From Parasphingorhabdus cellanae (GTDB taxonomy: Bacteria > Pseudomonadota > Alphaproteobacteria > Sphingomonadales > Sphingomonadaceae), in the NCBI RefSeq assembly GCF_017498565.1, contig NZ_CP071794.1:2036001-2100000 (forward strand): DNA of 64,000 nucleotides, read 5' to 3'. How positions within the stretch are numbered: position 1 is the first letter of the stretch; every line of letters starts with the position of its first letter. A program made the translations under genes and the position numbers. Under the pieces are notes generated by a model, which was not told the DNA's origin, did not search any database, and saw only the letters and a program-made list of their open reading frames with translations. Shown here piece by piece: positions 34,457 to 43,573 of the stretch.

Positions 34457-34938
34457 GGCGTTTGTTCCGCACCGGCCAATTGCACGTCCCCCATCGGTGC
34501 GATCACGATATCGCGCGCAAAATCTTTGTAGTTCAGGCGAACGTCGGCGCGGTCGCTCGGCAAACCAGTGCTTTCAAAACTGATCAGCAGAGGGCCGGCC
34601 TCACCGACTTCTGCGGTCACTCCGTTAGACCAGTTGGTCGACCGAAAGGGTTTATCCTCCATCACCGACCACGCGCCTTTGCGACGCTCCAGAAAGCTAT
34701 AGCCGGAGGGCGTGACCTGCACCGCCATCGGGCGAGACTGCAATATCGCATTGTCACGCAGCGCCGCCGTGCGGGCCGCAAATTTCTGTGCATCTTGTTC
34801 CAGATCATTGCTGCCATCCGGGAAAGACAACACCACAATCGACGCCATCAACCCCAAAATCACTAATACAATCATGAGTTCCACCAGCGTGAAGCCAGTT
34901 TCATGATGATTGTGAACAGAGTTTCGGCGGGGTTTCAT
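34453..34938 (-). CDS. gspH: Type II secretion minor pseudopilin GspH
   Basis: 161 residues with prepilin motif ETGFTLVELMIVLVILGLMASIVVLSFP and the GspH pattern LRDNAILQSRPMAVQVTPSGYSFLERR (about 62-88). GspH caps the pseudopilus of the type II secretion system. Divergent from an enoyl-CoA hydratase gene. The rest of the gsp cluster is absent from this window. Confidence 0.82.
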   Translation of the reverse strand: MKPRRNSVHNHHETGFTLVELMIVLVILGLMASIVVLSFPDGSNDLEQDAQKFAARTAALRDNAILQSRPMAVQVTPSGYSFLERRKGAWSVMEDKPFRSTNWSNGVTAEVGEAGPLLISFESTGLPSDRADVRLNYKDFARDIVIAPMGDVQLAGAEQTP

Positions 34939-35051
34939 AACAATAGCTTATTCGGTTCCATCCGATCCCTCTCTTGCAGAAGCCGGGCGGGCCTGCAATG
35001 GATGAGCGAAGAGATATAGTGATTCAGGCCAAATAAACAGGTGGGAAAATT

Positions 35052-35849
35052 ATGAGCGATGTCGTTCTCTATGACAAGCAAGACCGCGTGGTCACCATTA
35101 CGTTGAATAAGCCGGAGACGCGCAACGCGCTGTCGACCGATCTTTGCTCTGCGCTGGTGGAGGCGATGAAAAAAGCCGATGCTGACAAGGGCGTCAGCTG
35201 CGTCGTACTCGCCGCCAACGGCAAAAGCTTTTCCTCCGGCGGCAATCTGCATGAGATCAAGGCAATGACCGCCGAGCAGAATATGACGCCCATGCAGATT
35301 GAAGAATGGTATCGTACCGGCATCCAGCGCATCCCGCTGACTATGGCCGAGATTTCGGTTCCAGTCATCGCAGCTGTCAATGGCCACGCGATTGGTGCTG
35401 GCAATGACCTGACCACCATGTGCGATATCCGTATTGCGGGCGAAGATGCGATTTTTGCCGAGAGCTTCCTGCGCGTCGGTATCATCCCGGGCGATGGCGG
35501 CGCATGGCTATTGCCGCGCATCATCGGTCAGGCGCGGGCGAACCAGATGCTGTTTACCGGCGAGTTTATCGACGCGCATACAGCGCTTGATTATGGCCTA
35601 GTATCAGAGGTTGTGGCGAATGATGATTTGCTCAAACGCGCTTATGAACTGGCTGAACAAGTCGTCGCTTTACCGCCATTGGCGATCCGCAAAACCAAGG
35701 AATTAGTGCGCACCGCGCAGAGTGTGACGCTGAAAGAAAATCTCGATCAGGCGGCTTTATTCCAAGGCGTATTGCAACAGCTTGACGATCATCAAGAAGC
35801 GATTGATGCGATCCTTGAGAAACGCAAACCAGTGTTCAAGGGGCAGTAG
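35052..35849 (+). CDS. Enoyl-CoA hydratase family protein
   Basis: 265 residues: VVTITLNKPETRNALSTDL, oxyanion-hole SFSSGGNLHEIKAM and AAVNGHAIGAGNDLTTMCDIRIAGEDAIFAESFLRVGIIPGDGGAWLLPRIIG. The ES and GDGG catalytic loops suggest a functional hydratase. First in a plus-strand run that continues with the sulfatase and acyl-CoA dehydrogenases. GTGGGAAAAT precedes the start. Confidence 0.88.
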   Translation: MSDVVLYDKQDRVVTITLNKPETRNALSTDLCSALVEAMKKADADKGVSCVVLAANGKSFSSGGNLHEIKAMTAEQNMTPMQIEEWYRTGIQRIPLTMAEISVPVIAAVNGHAIGAGNDLTTMCDIRIAGEDAIFAESFLRVGIIPGDGGAWLLPRIIGQARANQMLFTGEFIDAHTALDYGLVSEVVANDDLLKRAYELAEQVVALPPLAIRKTKELVRTAQSVTLKENLDQAALFQGVLQQLDDHQEAIDAILEKRKPVFKGQ

Positions 35850-35915
35850 GGTGATATTGTTCGCTTCGTACCCCTGCATAGGCAGGGGCACCGAAATATT
35901 TGCGGGGGAACTGAA

Positions 35916-37910
35916 ATGAATAAACGAATGATATTGGCGCTGGCAACGGCACCCTTGTTGATGGCCGCTGGCCAACCACAAGCCAACACCCAGCCAGTCG
36001 ACACTCCACCAGCCTATACGCCACCGGAGGGCGTTGCGACCGCCGCGACAAAAGCGGCCAACGCAAGGGTCGCCGCACGCTTGCCACTGGCTGACCAGAC
36101 CGATTTCGACAATGCCAATCGCGGCTTTCTGGCCAAAATTGAAGACGCCCAGATCCTGAATGAAGACGGATCGGTGGCGTGGGAGGTCGGGCAGTTTGAT
36201 TTTATCAAAGACGTGGCCCCCGATACCGTCAACCCGTCACTCTGGCGCCAGGGCAAGCTGAACAGCATCCACGGATTGTTCAAGGTGCAGGAAGGCATCT
36301 ATCAGTTGCGCGGCTATGATCTGGCGCAAATGACGCTGATCGCGGGCAAGACCGGTTGGATTGTCGTCGATCCGCTCACGACGCCAGCACCGGCTAAAGC
36401 CGCTTTGGCGCTGGCCAACGAAACGCTGGGACAGCGCCCGGTTCAGGCCGTGATTTTCACGCATAGCCATGGCGACCATTTCGGCGGCGTCAGCGGGGTC
36501 GTCTCTGCTGAAGAGCTACAATATGGCAAGGTGCAGATTATCGCGCCGCATGGTTTCCTGCGCGAATCCATCGGTGAGAATGTCCTGGCCGGAACCACCA
36601 TGAACCGCCGGGTTCAATTTCAGTTCGGAACCAACTTGCCGGTCGGTGAAGCTGGTCATGTCGGCACCGGTCTGGGCCAATATTTGTCGAAAGGCGACCT
36701 GTCACTGGTGCCGCCGACCAAGACCATCAGCAAGGACGGCGAGACCCTCACCATTGATGGCATCACCTTTGAATTTATGGACGCTGGTGAGACAGAAGCG
36801 CCGGCCGAGCTGGTCTTTTACCTTCCCGAGTTTAAGGCCTTGCACACGGCAGAGGTGGTGACACGCAATTTCCACAATGTGCTGACGCCGCGCGGAGCCT
36901 TGGTGCGGGACACGTTGAAATGGAGTAAGGTCATTGATGCCATGCTCGCCAAATATGGCGAAAAGTCTGAGGTGCTGCTCGCCAGCCATCACTGGCCGAT
37001 CTGGGGGAGCGAGAATGTTGAGAATGCGCTGAAAAATCAGCGCGGTCTATATCGCTATGTCCACGATCAAACTCTGCGGCAGGCCAATCAGGGTGCGACG
37101 ATGCACGAAATTGCCGAGAATATTGGCGAGCCTCACTTCGCCGCTACTGATTTTGGCGTGCGCGATTATTATGGCACGCTCAATCATAACTCAAAAGCCG
37201 TCTATCAGCGCTATTTCGGTTGGTGGGATGGGGTTCCGGCCCATTATCATGAATTGCCACCGGTGGAAGCGTCGCAAAAATATGTCGCGGCCATGGGCGG
37301 TTCTCCCAAAGCCCAGTCCGTTGGGGAACGCGCCTTTGCAAATGGGGATTATCGTTGGGCTGCCACAGTCTTCAATCATATTGTTTTTGCTGATCCCACC
37401 AATGAAACGGCCAAGAAATGGCTCGCTTCCACCTATGAGCAACTTGGTTTTCAAGCCGAGGCAGGCACATGGCGCAACATTTATCTGTCGGGTGCGAAAG
37501 AGCTGCGCGAGGGCAATGACCGCGGCGAGGTTGTTGCGACCAACAATGCACGGGTGTTGAACAGCATTCCGGCAGTTGACCTGTTTGATGCGCTGGCAGC
37601 ACGTTTCAATCCGGCGCGGATGAACAATGCCGGTGGTATCATCCAGTTCACTTTTCCGGATCGCGGCGAGGCTGTGAATGTTGATCTCGGCAAAAGCGTT
37701 ATGTTCCCGCGCGACGGCACGACGGATCGCTCAATCGCCCAAATCACTGTAACCCGTACGGACTTTACCCGGCTGCTGATGCGGGAAATCACGCCGCGGG
37801 AATTGATCGTCTCGGGCAATATGAGAGTATTGGGCAATGTCGGCTTGATGGCGGCGATGTTCGGTGCGCTCGACCCGGTCGATCCACAATTCAATATCGT
37901 GACACCCTGA
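35916..37910 (+). CDS. Alkyl/aryl-sulfatase, MBL fold (SdsA1-like), exported
   Basis: 664 residues. Signal peptide 1-23; MBL zinc motif HSHGDHFGG at 183-191; RGYDLAQMTLI before it and the SHHWPIWG histidine region after it are typical of SdsA1-type alkyl sulfatases. Residues from about 400 form the dimerisation and SCP2-like C-terminal domains. Hydrolyses long-chain alkyl sulfates to alcohols in the periplasm, giving substrates for the neighbouring oxidation genes. Confidence 0.88.
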   Translation: MNKRMILALATAPLLMAAGQPQANTQPVDTPPAYTPPEGVATAATKAANARVAARLPLADQTDFDNANRGFLAKIEDAQILNEDGSVAWEVGQFDFIKDVAPDTVNPSLWRQGKLNSIHGLFKVQEGIYQLRGYDLAQMTLIAGKTGWIVVDPLTTPAPAKAALALANETLGQRPVQAVIFTHSHGDHFGGVSGVVSAEELQYGKVQIIAPHGFLRESIGENVLAGTTMNRRVQFQFGTNLPVGEAGHVGTGLGQYLSKGDLSLVPPTKTISKDGETLTIDGITFEFMDAGETEAPAELVFYLPEFKALHTAEVVTRNFHNVLTPRGALVRDTLKWSKVIDAMLAKYGEKSEVLLASHHWPIWGSENVENALKNQRGLYRYVHDQTLRQANQGATMHEIAENIGEPHFAATDFGVRDYYGTLNHNSKAVYQRYFGWWDGVPAHYHELPPVEASQKYVAAMGGSPKAQSVGERAFANGDYRWAATVFNHIVFADPTNETAKKWLASTYEQLGFQAEAGTWRNIYLSGAKELREGNDRGEVVATNNARVLNSIPAVDLFDALAARFNPARMNNAGGIIQFTFPDRGEAVNVDLGKSVMFPRDGTTDRSIAQITVTRTDFTRLLMREITPRELIVSGNMRVLGNVGLMAAMFGALDPVDPQFNIVTP

Positions 37911-37934
37911 ATTTTAACCCAGAGGCATTTTTAG

Positions 37935-39089
37935 ATGCAGCGTTTCAATTTCCCTGTTATCCAGCCTGATCCGGCCCTTGAAGAATTGCGTGCTGAATTG
38001 CAGGCCTTTCTGAGAGAAGAGCGGGAGGCCGGTAATTTTCGCCCAGAGCCGGAATGCTGGATGGCCTCTTCCGATCCCGAATTTTCCAAGAAAATGGGCA
38101 AGCGGGGCTGGATTGGGCTGACCTGGTCGAGCCAATATGGCGGCCACGACAAGACGGCGCTGGAACGCTATATCGTGACCGAGGAAACCTTGCGCGCGGG
38201 CGCTCCAGTCGGCGCGCACTGGATTGCCGACCGGCAACATGCGCCGATGCTGATCGAACATGGAACCGAGGAGCAGAAGCGCGATATCCTGCCGCGCATT
38301 GCCGCGGGGGAATGCTATTTCGCCATTGGGCTTTCCGAGCCCGGCGCCGGTTCCGATCTCGCCAATGTCAAAACCAAGGCCGAAAAAGTAGAAGGCGGCT
38401 GGAAAATCAACGGCCAGAAAATCTGGTCCTCCGGCGCGCATATTTCGCATTATATGGTGGCCATTTTGCGCACCTCGCCAGCCGATGGCCGCAACCGGCA
38501 TGTTGGTCTCTCGCAAATCATGATTGATCTCAGCCTTCCCGGCGTCACGATCAAACCGATTACTGATCTTTCCGGCGATGCGCATTTCAACGAAGTCTAT
38601 TTTGAAGATGTGATCGTGCCGGATGACTGCCTGCTCGGCGAAGAAGGCGGCGGCTGGAAACAGGTGACCGGCGAGCTGGCGATGGAACGCTCTGGGCCGG
38701 AGCGGTTTTTGTCGAGCTACATCACGCTGGAAACAGCGCTCCATCAATTGCAGGGCAAGCTGGGATCGGATTCTCAGGCGCGTCTCGGCAAGCTGATCGC
38801 GAATTTGCGCACCTTGCGCGGCATGTCCTGGGGCATCGCCAATCTGCTGCATCAAGGCGTATCGCCGGAAACCGAGGCTGCCTTGGTCAAGGATCTTGGC
38901 AACCGATTGGAGAATGACCTCACCCTGCAAGTGCGGGCTTTGCTCAACGATCTGCCGGAGGACGAGTGGAGCGATGAAATGCGGCGTATCCTCAATATCG
39001 GCATATTGCGGTCCCCGCCGAATACGTTACGCGGCGGTACAACCGAAGTCATGCGCGGCATTACCGCGCGGCAATTGGGCCTGAGATAA
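37935..39089 (+). CDS. Acyl-CoA dehydrogenase, larger subunit type
   Basis: 384 residues. FAD-binding acyl-CoA dehydrogenase fold: FAIGLSEPGAGSDLANVKTKAEK, GQKIWSSGAHISHYM, and C-terminal LRSPPNTLRGGTTEVMRGITARQLGL. Followed 11 bases later by a shorter acyl-CoA dehydrogenase, the paired arrangement of heteromeric FadE enzymes that act on branched or cyclic acyl-CoAs. Confidence 0.9.
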   Translation: MQRFNFPVIQPDPALEELRAELQAFLREEREAGNFRPEPECWMASSDPEFSKKMGKRGWIGLTWSSQYGGHDKTALERYIVTEETLRAGAPVGAHWIADRQHAPMLIEHGTEEQKRDILPRIAAGECYFAIGLSEPGAGSDLANVKTKAEKVEGGWKINGQKIWSSGAHISHYMVAILRTSPADGRNRHVGLSQIMIDLSLPGVTIKPITDLSGDAHFNEVYFEDVIVPDDCLLGEEGGGWKQVTGELAMERSGPERFLSSYITLETALHQLQGKLGSDSQARLGKLIANLRTLRGMSWGIANLLHQGVSPETEAALVKDLGNRLENDLTLQVRALLNDLPEDEWSDEMRRILNIGILRSPPNTLRGGTTEVMRGITARQLGLR

Positions 39090-39100
39090 GGGTAGCGCTG

Positions 39101-40126
39101 ATGATCAATACAGAAGGCATGGTTGCTGAAACCGCAGCGAAGATTTACACCGACCTGTGCGGGCGCGAAGTACCGCATGAGGCGGCGGCTGGCCAATATC
39201 CGCAAGCCTTATGGGATGCACTCGCCGAAAACGGGCTGCCGCTCGCTTGGGTGAGCGAAGATAATGGCGGCTTTGGTGCCGACTATGATGAGGTCTTCGG
39301 CGCCATCTGGGTGTCCGCAGAGGCAGCCTCACCAGTGCCCTTTGCAGAAACATTGATCGCCAACTGGTTGCTCGACCGAGCCGGCGTCGCCATTCCCGAT
39401 GGCGCTTCCACGTTCGCGCTTCTGGACGGCAATGCTGCCAGCGTCCCGTTCGCAGGCACAGCCGATCATGTGGCCGTCTATGATGCCAGCAAGAACGCCA
39501 TTGCCCTCTACAAAACCGCCGACGCATCGGCGGCTGATGGGCAGGCCTTGTCACCCGATAGCGATACGCGTCTGGACTTCTCCACCGCGACACCCGTTGC
39601 GAGCGCCGCGACAAACCTGTCCCGCCGCGCCGTCGAGGCGTTGATCCTCACTGTCCGTGCGGTGCAAATGGCTTCCGCTATCGAAGCCGCGCTCAATCTT
39701 TCCATCGCCTATGTCTCGGACCGCGAACAATTTGGCCGGCCATTGTCGAAATTTCAGGCGATCCAGCATCAGCTCGCCGTTGCCGCATCGGAAAGCGCCG
39801 CCGCGACCATGGCCGCGACACAGGCCGCCAGCGCGCTGGCCCGCAGCGCCGATGATCCGGAAAAAGCATGGCATGAGGCGGTGGTTGCCAAAGTCCAGAT
39901 CGGTCACAGCGTCGAAGCCGTCACCGTGCCGTTCCATCAGGTGCATGGCGCTATGGGCTATACGCAGGAATATGATCTGCATCACTATACCCGCCGTCTA
40001 TGGGCCTGGCGCGACACATTGGGCAATGAGCATCACTGGTCCAAAACGCTCGGCGCAGAGCTTGCCGTAACGTCACCGGACCAGATTTGGAAAGGCGTGA
40101 CAACCGGCGCCTGGATTGCTAGTTAA
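39101..40126 (+). CDS. Acyl-CoA dehydrogenase, smaller partner subunit
   Basis: 341 residues, shorter and more divergent than its neighbour. The C-terminal YVSDREQFGRPLSKFQAIQHQLA and VHGAMGYTQEYDLHHYTRR segments place it in the family. The middle FAD-loop motif is weak (LLDGNAASVPFAG), so FAD and active site are probably completed by the 37935 protein. Its stop codon lies inside operator site D. Confidence 0.85.
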   Translation: MINTEGMVAETAAKIYTDLCGREVPHEAAAGQYPQALWDALAENGLPLAWVSEDNGGFGADYDEVFGAIWVSAEAASPVPFAETLIANWLLDRAGVAIPDGASTFALLDGNAASVPFAGTADHVAVYDASKNAIALYKTADASAADGQALSPDSDTRLDFSTATPVASAATNLSRRAVEALILTVRAVQMASAIEAALNLSIAYVSDREQFGRPLSKFQAIQHQLAVAASESAAATMAATQAASALARSADDPEKAWHEAVVAKVQIGHSVEAVTVPFHQVHGAMGYTQEYDLHHYTRRLWAWRDTLGNEHHWSKTLGAELAVTSPDQIWKGVTTGAWIAS

Positions 40127-40138
40127 TCGCGCGATTAA
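40123..40138. promoter_or_regulatory. TTAA-type operator, site D (perfect palindrome)
   Basis: TTAATCGCGCGATTAA, a perfect 16-bp palindrome overlapping the stop of the preceding gene and 60 bases before the nitronate-monooxygenase-like gene. The best match to the family consensus. Confidence 0.7.
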
Positions 40139-40198
40139 ACCGATTCTCAATATAGGACTTACTGTCTCCAATCACTCCATTACAAGAGGACCAATCCC

Positions 40199-41176
40199 AT
40201 GAAAACACGCATCACAGAGCTTTTCGGCATCCAGCATCCGATCATTCAGGGTGGTATGCATTATGTGGGATTTGCGGAACTCGCAGCGGCGGTTTCCAAT
40301 GCCGGTGGCCTCGGGATTATCACCGCCCTCACTCAACCCTCTGCCGAAGCGCTGGCGAACGAAATTGCCAAATGCAACGATATGACCGACAAACCATTTG
40401 GTGTGAACCTGACCTTCCTGCCGGTGGTCAATTCCCCGGACTATGAGGGCATGGTCAAGGCGATTATCGACGGCGGCGTCAAAGTTGTCGAGACGGCGGG
40501 CAACAATCCGCAGCAAGTGCTGCCTGCATTGCAGGGCGCTGGCATTAAGGTCATCCACAAGTGCACCGCCGTACGCCATGCATTGAAAGCGCAGAAAATT
40601 GGCTGCGACGCGGTTTCCGTTGATGGTTTCGAATGCGGCGGCCACCCCGGTGAAGACGATATTCCGAACATGATCCTGCTGCCGCGCGCCGCCGATGAAC
40701 TGGATATCCCGTTCGTCTCTTCTGGCGGTCAAGCTGATGCGCGTTCGCTCGTGGCATCACTCGCCATGGGTGCAGAGGGCATGAACATGGGCACCCGTTT
40801 CATCGCGACAAAAGAAGCGCCGGTGCACCAGAATGTCAAAGACGCCATCGTTGCCGCCAGCGAGCTCGACACCCGCCTCGTCATGCGTCCACTGCGCAAT
40901 ACCGAGCGTGTGCTGAACAATGCGGCGGTCGAACAGCTGCTGGAAATCGAGAAAGAAAAAGGTGCCGATCTGCAATTTACCGATGTCATCGAGCAAGTGG
41001 CGGGCGTCTATCCTAAAATCATGCTGGAAGGCGACATGGACATCGGTGCTTGGAGCTGCGGCATGGTTGCTGGCCTGATCAATGATATTCCAACCTGTAA
41101 GGAGTTGATCGACGGTATCATGAAAGACGCAGAAGAGATTATCAACGGTCGCCTCAAAGGCTTTCTCGCCGCCTGA
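40199..41176 (+). CDS. Nitronate monooxygenase-like flavoprotein
   Basis: 325 residues, FMN TIM-barrel of the 2-nitropropane dioxygenase family. GGMHYVGFAELAAAVSNAGGLGIITAL begins the barrel; DGFECGGHPGED carries the catalytic histidine; PFVSSGGQADARSLVASLAMGAEGMNMGTRF binds FMN. In catabolic clusters these proteins often act as enoyl-CoA-type reductases or detoxification oxidases rather than on nitronates. AGAGGACCAATCCC precedes the start. Confidence 0.87.
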   Translation: MKTRITELFGIQHPIIQGGMHYVGFAELAAAVSNAGGLGIITALTQPSAEALANEIAKCNDMTDKPFGVNLTFLPVVNSPDYEGMVKAIIDGGVKVVETAGNNPQQVLPALQGAGIKVIHKCTAVRHALKAQKIGCDAVSVDGFECGGHPGEDDIPNMILLPRAADELDIPFVSSGGQADARSLVASLAMGAEGMNMGTRFIATKEAPVHQNVKDAIVAASELDTRLVMRPLRNTERVLNNAAVEQLLEIEKEKGADLQFTDVIEQVAGVYPKIMLEGDMDIGAWSCGMVAGLINDIPTCKELIDGIMKDAEEIINGRLKGFLAA

Positions 41177-41178
41177 TC

Positions 41179-41964
41179 GTGGAGCCCTATCAGCAACTGA
41201 GCCGCTCCATTGCCGGCAAGAAAGCAATCGTCACCGGGGCAGCCAGCGGCATGGGCCGTGCGACCGCGCATCTGTTCGCCTCGGAAGGTGCGATTGTAGC
41301 CGTAACCGATCTCGATCAGGGGCGTTGCGACGCCGTTGTCGAGGAAATCGCGGCAGCCGGTTATAGCGGCTCGGCAGAGGCCTGGTCGCTGGATGTCAGC
41401 AATCCTGACATCATCAAGGCGGTGGTTGCCGATATCGCTCAGGCCTTTGATGGTATTGATATTCTGGTCAACAATGCCGGATTCGCGATTCCGGCAGATG
41501 TTGCCGAGGAAAGCTACGAAGACAGCTGGGAACCGACTCTGGCGGTCATGCTGGCGGCTCACCAGCGGATGATCCGCGCAGCCCTGCCTCATCTCAAGCA
41601 GGCCGAGCATCCCCGGATAGTCAATATCGCGTCAACCGAGGGACTGGGAGCCTCGCCGGGCAACAGCCCTTATGTCGCCGCCAAGCATGGCGTAATTGGT
41701 TTGACCAAAGGCCTTGCGGTCGATCTCGGCCGCGAAGGCATCACCGTGAACTGCATCTGCCCCGGCCCGATCCGCACCGGTATTACCGACGCGATATCCG
41801 AAGAGCATAAGACCATCTACGCCAAACGCCGGGTAGCGCTGCGCCGCTATGCCATCTCGGAAGAAGTTGCGCACATGACCTTGTCCTGCGTGCTACCCGC
41901 CGCCAGTTTCCTGACCGGCGCCGTTATCCCGGTCGATGGCGGCCTAACCATCAAGAACGCATGA
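41179..41964 (+). CDS. SDR family oxidoreductase
   Basis: 261 residues: TGAASGMGRATAHLFASEG, NNAGFAIPAD, catalytic NIASTEGLGASPGNSPYVAAKHG. It starts at GTG 41179, 2 bases after the preceding stop, so it is translated from the same transcript. Probably oxidises a hydroxyacyl-CoA or alcohol in the same route. Confidence 0.88.
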   Translation: MEPYQQLSRSIAGKKAIVTGAASGMGRATAHLFASEGAIVAVTDLDQGRCDAVVEEIAAAGYSGSAEAWSLDVSNPDIIKAVVADIAQAFDGIDILVNNAGFAIPADVAEESYEDSWEPTLAVMLAAHQRMIRAALPHLKQAEHPRIVNIASTEGLGASPGNSPYVAAKHGVIGLTKGLAVDLGREGITVNCICPGPIRTGITDAISEEHKTIYAKRRVALRRYAISEEVAHMTLSCVLPAASFLTGAVIPVDGGLTIKNA

Positions 41965-41991
41965 AGCCTCCGGGATCGATCCCAGAGGCTT
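41964..41991 (+). terminator. Hairpin terminator at the end of the 35-42 kb unit
   Basis: AAGCCTC / GAGGCTT outer stem enclosing the self-complementary GGGATCGATCCC, then TATGCTTGTTT. It lies directly after the SDR stop and between convergent genes. Confidence 0.7.
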
Positions 41992-42017
41992 ATGCTTGTT
42001 TCTGACCGTAGCTGCGA

Positions 42018-42416
42018 TTAACGCGATATAGCATTGCCAATCACAGCTCCGATAATACCACTGGTCACACCGACCAAAATCGCATCATTGCCAGACCGAA
42101 CCCAGCGATAACCGCGCGGCGCGGTTGCCAAACGATAGGCGCGGGGATTGTTTATCACGCGGTAGTTCACGGCATGGCGACGATCAAAACGCTGGCCTTT
42201 GGACCAACGCTGCTTGGTTGGCACATAGGTTGTGCGCACAACTTTCTTGGCCTTATTTCCTTTGTCCGTCGTCTTCTTGGTAACGACCCGCTTTCCGTCT
42301 TTAACCGTCACTGTCTTCTTGACTGTCTTATGGGTCGCGGCCTCAACCTGTGCGGTTACCATCGGCGATATGACCATTGTTGATGCAGCCAATATCATCA
42401 GAATCTTTTTCATCAT
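42018..42416 (-). CDS. RcnB-like periplasmic protein
   Basis: 132 residues: signal peptide (1-26), a lysine- and threonine-rich stretch (KTVKKTVTVKDGKRVVTKKTTDKGNKAKK), then an RcnB-type C-terminus (NYRVINNPRAYRLATAPRGYRWVRSGNDAILVGVTSGIIGAVIGNAI). Relatives are small envelope proteins linked to metal homeostasis. The GAGGAG ribosome site precedes the tandem ATGs. Confidence 0.75.
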   Translation of the reverse strand: MMKKILMILAASTMVISPMVTAQVEAATHKTVKKTVTVKDGKRVVTKKTTDKGNKAKKVVRTTYVPTKQRWSKGQRFDRRHAVNYRVINNPRAYRLATAPRGYRWVRSGNDAILVGVTSGIIGAVIGNAISR

Positions 42417-42606
42417 AAACTCCTCTTCTACGCGGCGCCAACTGCGGCGTCGGAAACAGTTATGGCGAAAAACCGTCGCAGAGATTTGTCGGATTTGGAG
42501 TTTATTGTATCAAATTGTCGCGAGGAGACCGCGTTGTTCATCTGGCAATAAGCTTCGCCGACGTTTTGTAGTTGCGACCGACAAAGATCACGTTTGACAG
42601 CAAAGA

Positions 42607-43554
42607 TCAATCTTTCCGGACATTGCGCTGACGCTCTACACTAACGCTCAACTCAAACACATCCGGCCGCGCATAATGACCGGCTACATCCATATCGAAC
42701 TTGCCGCGCGTCCGGTCGTCCAAATCGATTTCAGCGGTTAGCAAAGTCTCTTCGCCGAATACCGGCCCAGCGACCACTTCGCCCGAAGGCGCGATAATGC
42801 AGCTGCCTCCATTGATCAGAACCGTATCAGGGTCATTGCCCTGGACCGCATCAAATTGCTCTGCGCCTAAACCGATCAGCGCGCGTTCCAGATATTGGCA
42901 GGCAGACAGGACAAAGGAACGGCCTTCCAGTGCGATGGTTTGCATCGTCGGGACCCATACCGGCCGGTCATCTACGGTCGACACACAATAGAAATCAGGC
43001 TGCGCGTCATAATAATAGCTCCGCAGCAGCGGCATGTAGTTTTCCCAGCAGATCGCGCTCACCAATCGCCCGGCGCTGCTGTCCATTACCGGCAGGTCGC
43101 TGCCGTCACCCTGTCCCCAGATCAGCCGCTCCATCGCAGTCGGAACCAGCTTGCGGTGGACGCCAAGCAGTGAGCCGTCACGTTCAAAGCCGAAGGTCGA
43201 GCAATAGAGAGTCGCGCCTTTGCGCTCGATGACTCCGACGACCACGGCTATATCATTGGCGGCGACCGCTTCGCTCAGCGCTTCAAATTCGGGCGAACCC
43301 AGTTCGACTGCATTGTCCGAATAGAGCCGGAACAATTCCCGCCCGGCATCGTTGCGCGATCCTACCCGAACGCCAAAATCTACCCCCTTGGGATAACCAC
43401 CAACAAAAGCTTCGGGAAATACAGCCAGATCACTTTTGGCTGCTTTGGCTTCCGACAAAAGTTCTGCAAATTTACCGAGCGTCGCCGGCATATTAAAGGG
43501 ATCGGATCCGGCCTGAACCACCGAGACGATACGACCTGTGGATGTGCTGCTCAC
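42607..43554 (-). CDS. Nitrilase
   Basis: 315 residues from GTG 43554 (AAGAGGT upstream). The catalytic triad is present: E48 in FPEAFVGGYPKG, K135 in VHRKLVPTAMERLIWGQGDG and C169 in AICWENYMPLLR. The last two motifs are hallmarks of true nitrilases rather than amidases, so it likely converts an organic nitrile to acid and ammonia. The gene continues a unit with an alpha/beta hydrolase, RidA and an enoyl-CoA hydratase. Confidence 0.9.
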   Translation of the reverse strand: MSSTSTGRIVSVVQAGSDPFNMPATLGKFAELLSEAKAAKSDLAVFPEAFVGGYPKGVDFGVRVGSRNDAGRELFRLYSDNAVELGSPEFEALSEAVAANDIAVVVGVIERKGATLYCSTFGFERDGSLLGVHRKLVPTAMERLIWGQGDGSDLPVMDSSAGRLVSAICWENYMPLLRSYYYDAQPDFYCVSTVDDRPVWVPTMQTIALEGRSFVLSACQYLERALIGLGAEQFDAVQGNDPDTVLINGGSCIIAPSGEVVAGPVFGEETLLTAEIDLDDRTRGKFDMDVAGHYARPDVFELSVSVERQRNVRKD

Positions 43555-43573
43555 GATTTGACCTCTTTCTGGT

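Noticed and set aside
42428..42610. 60-residue minus-strand open frame
   Set aside because: No ribosome site or recognisable motif; spacer between RcnB-like and nitrilase genes.
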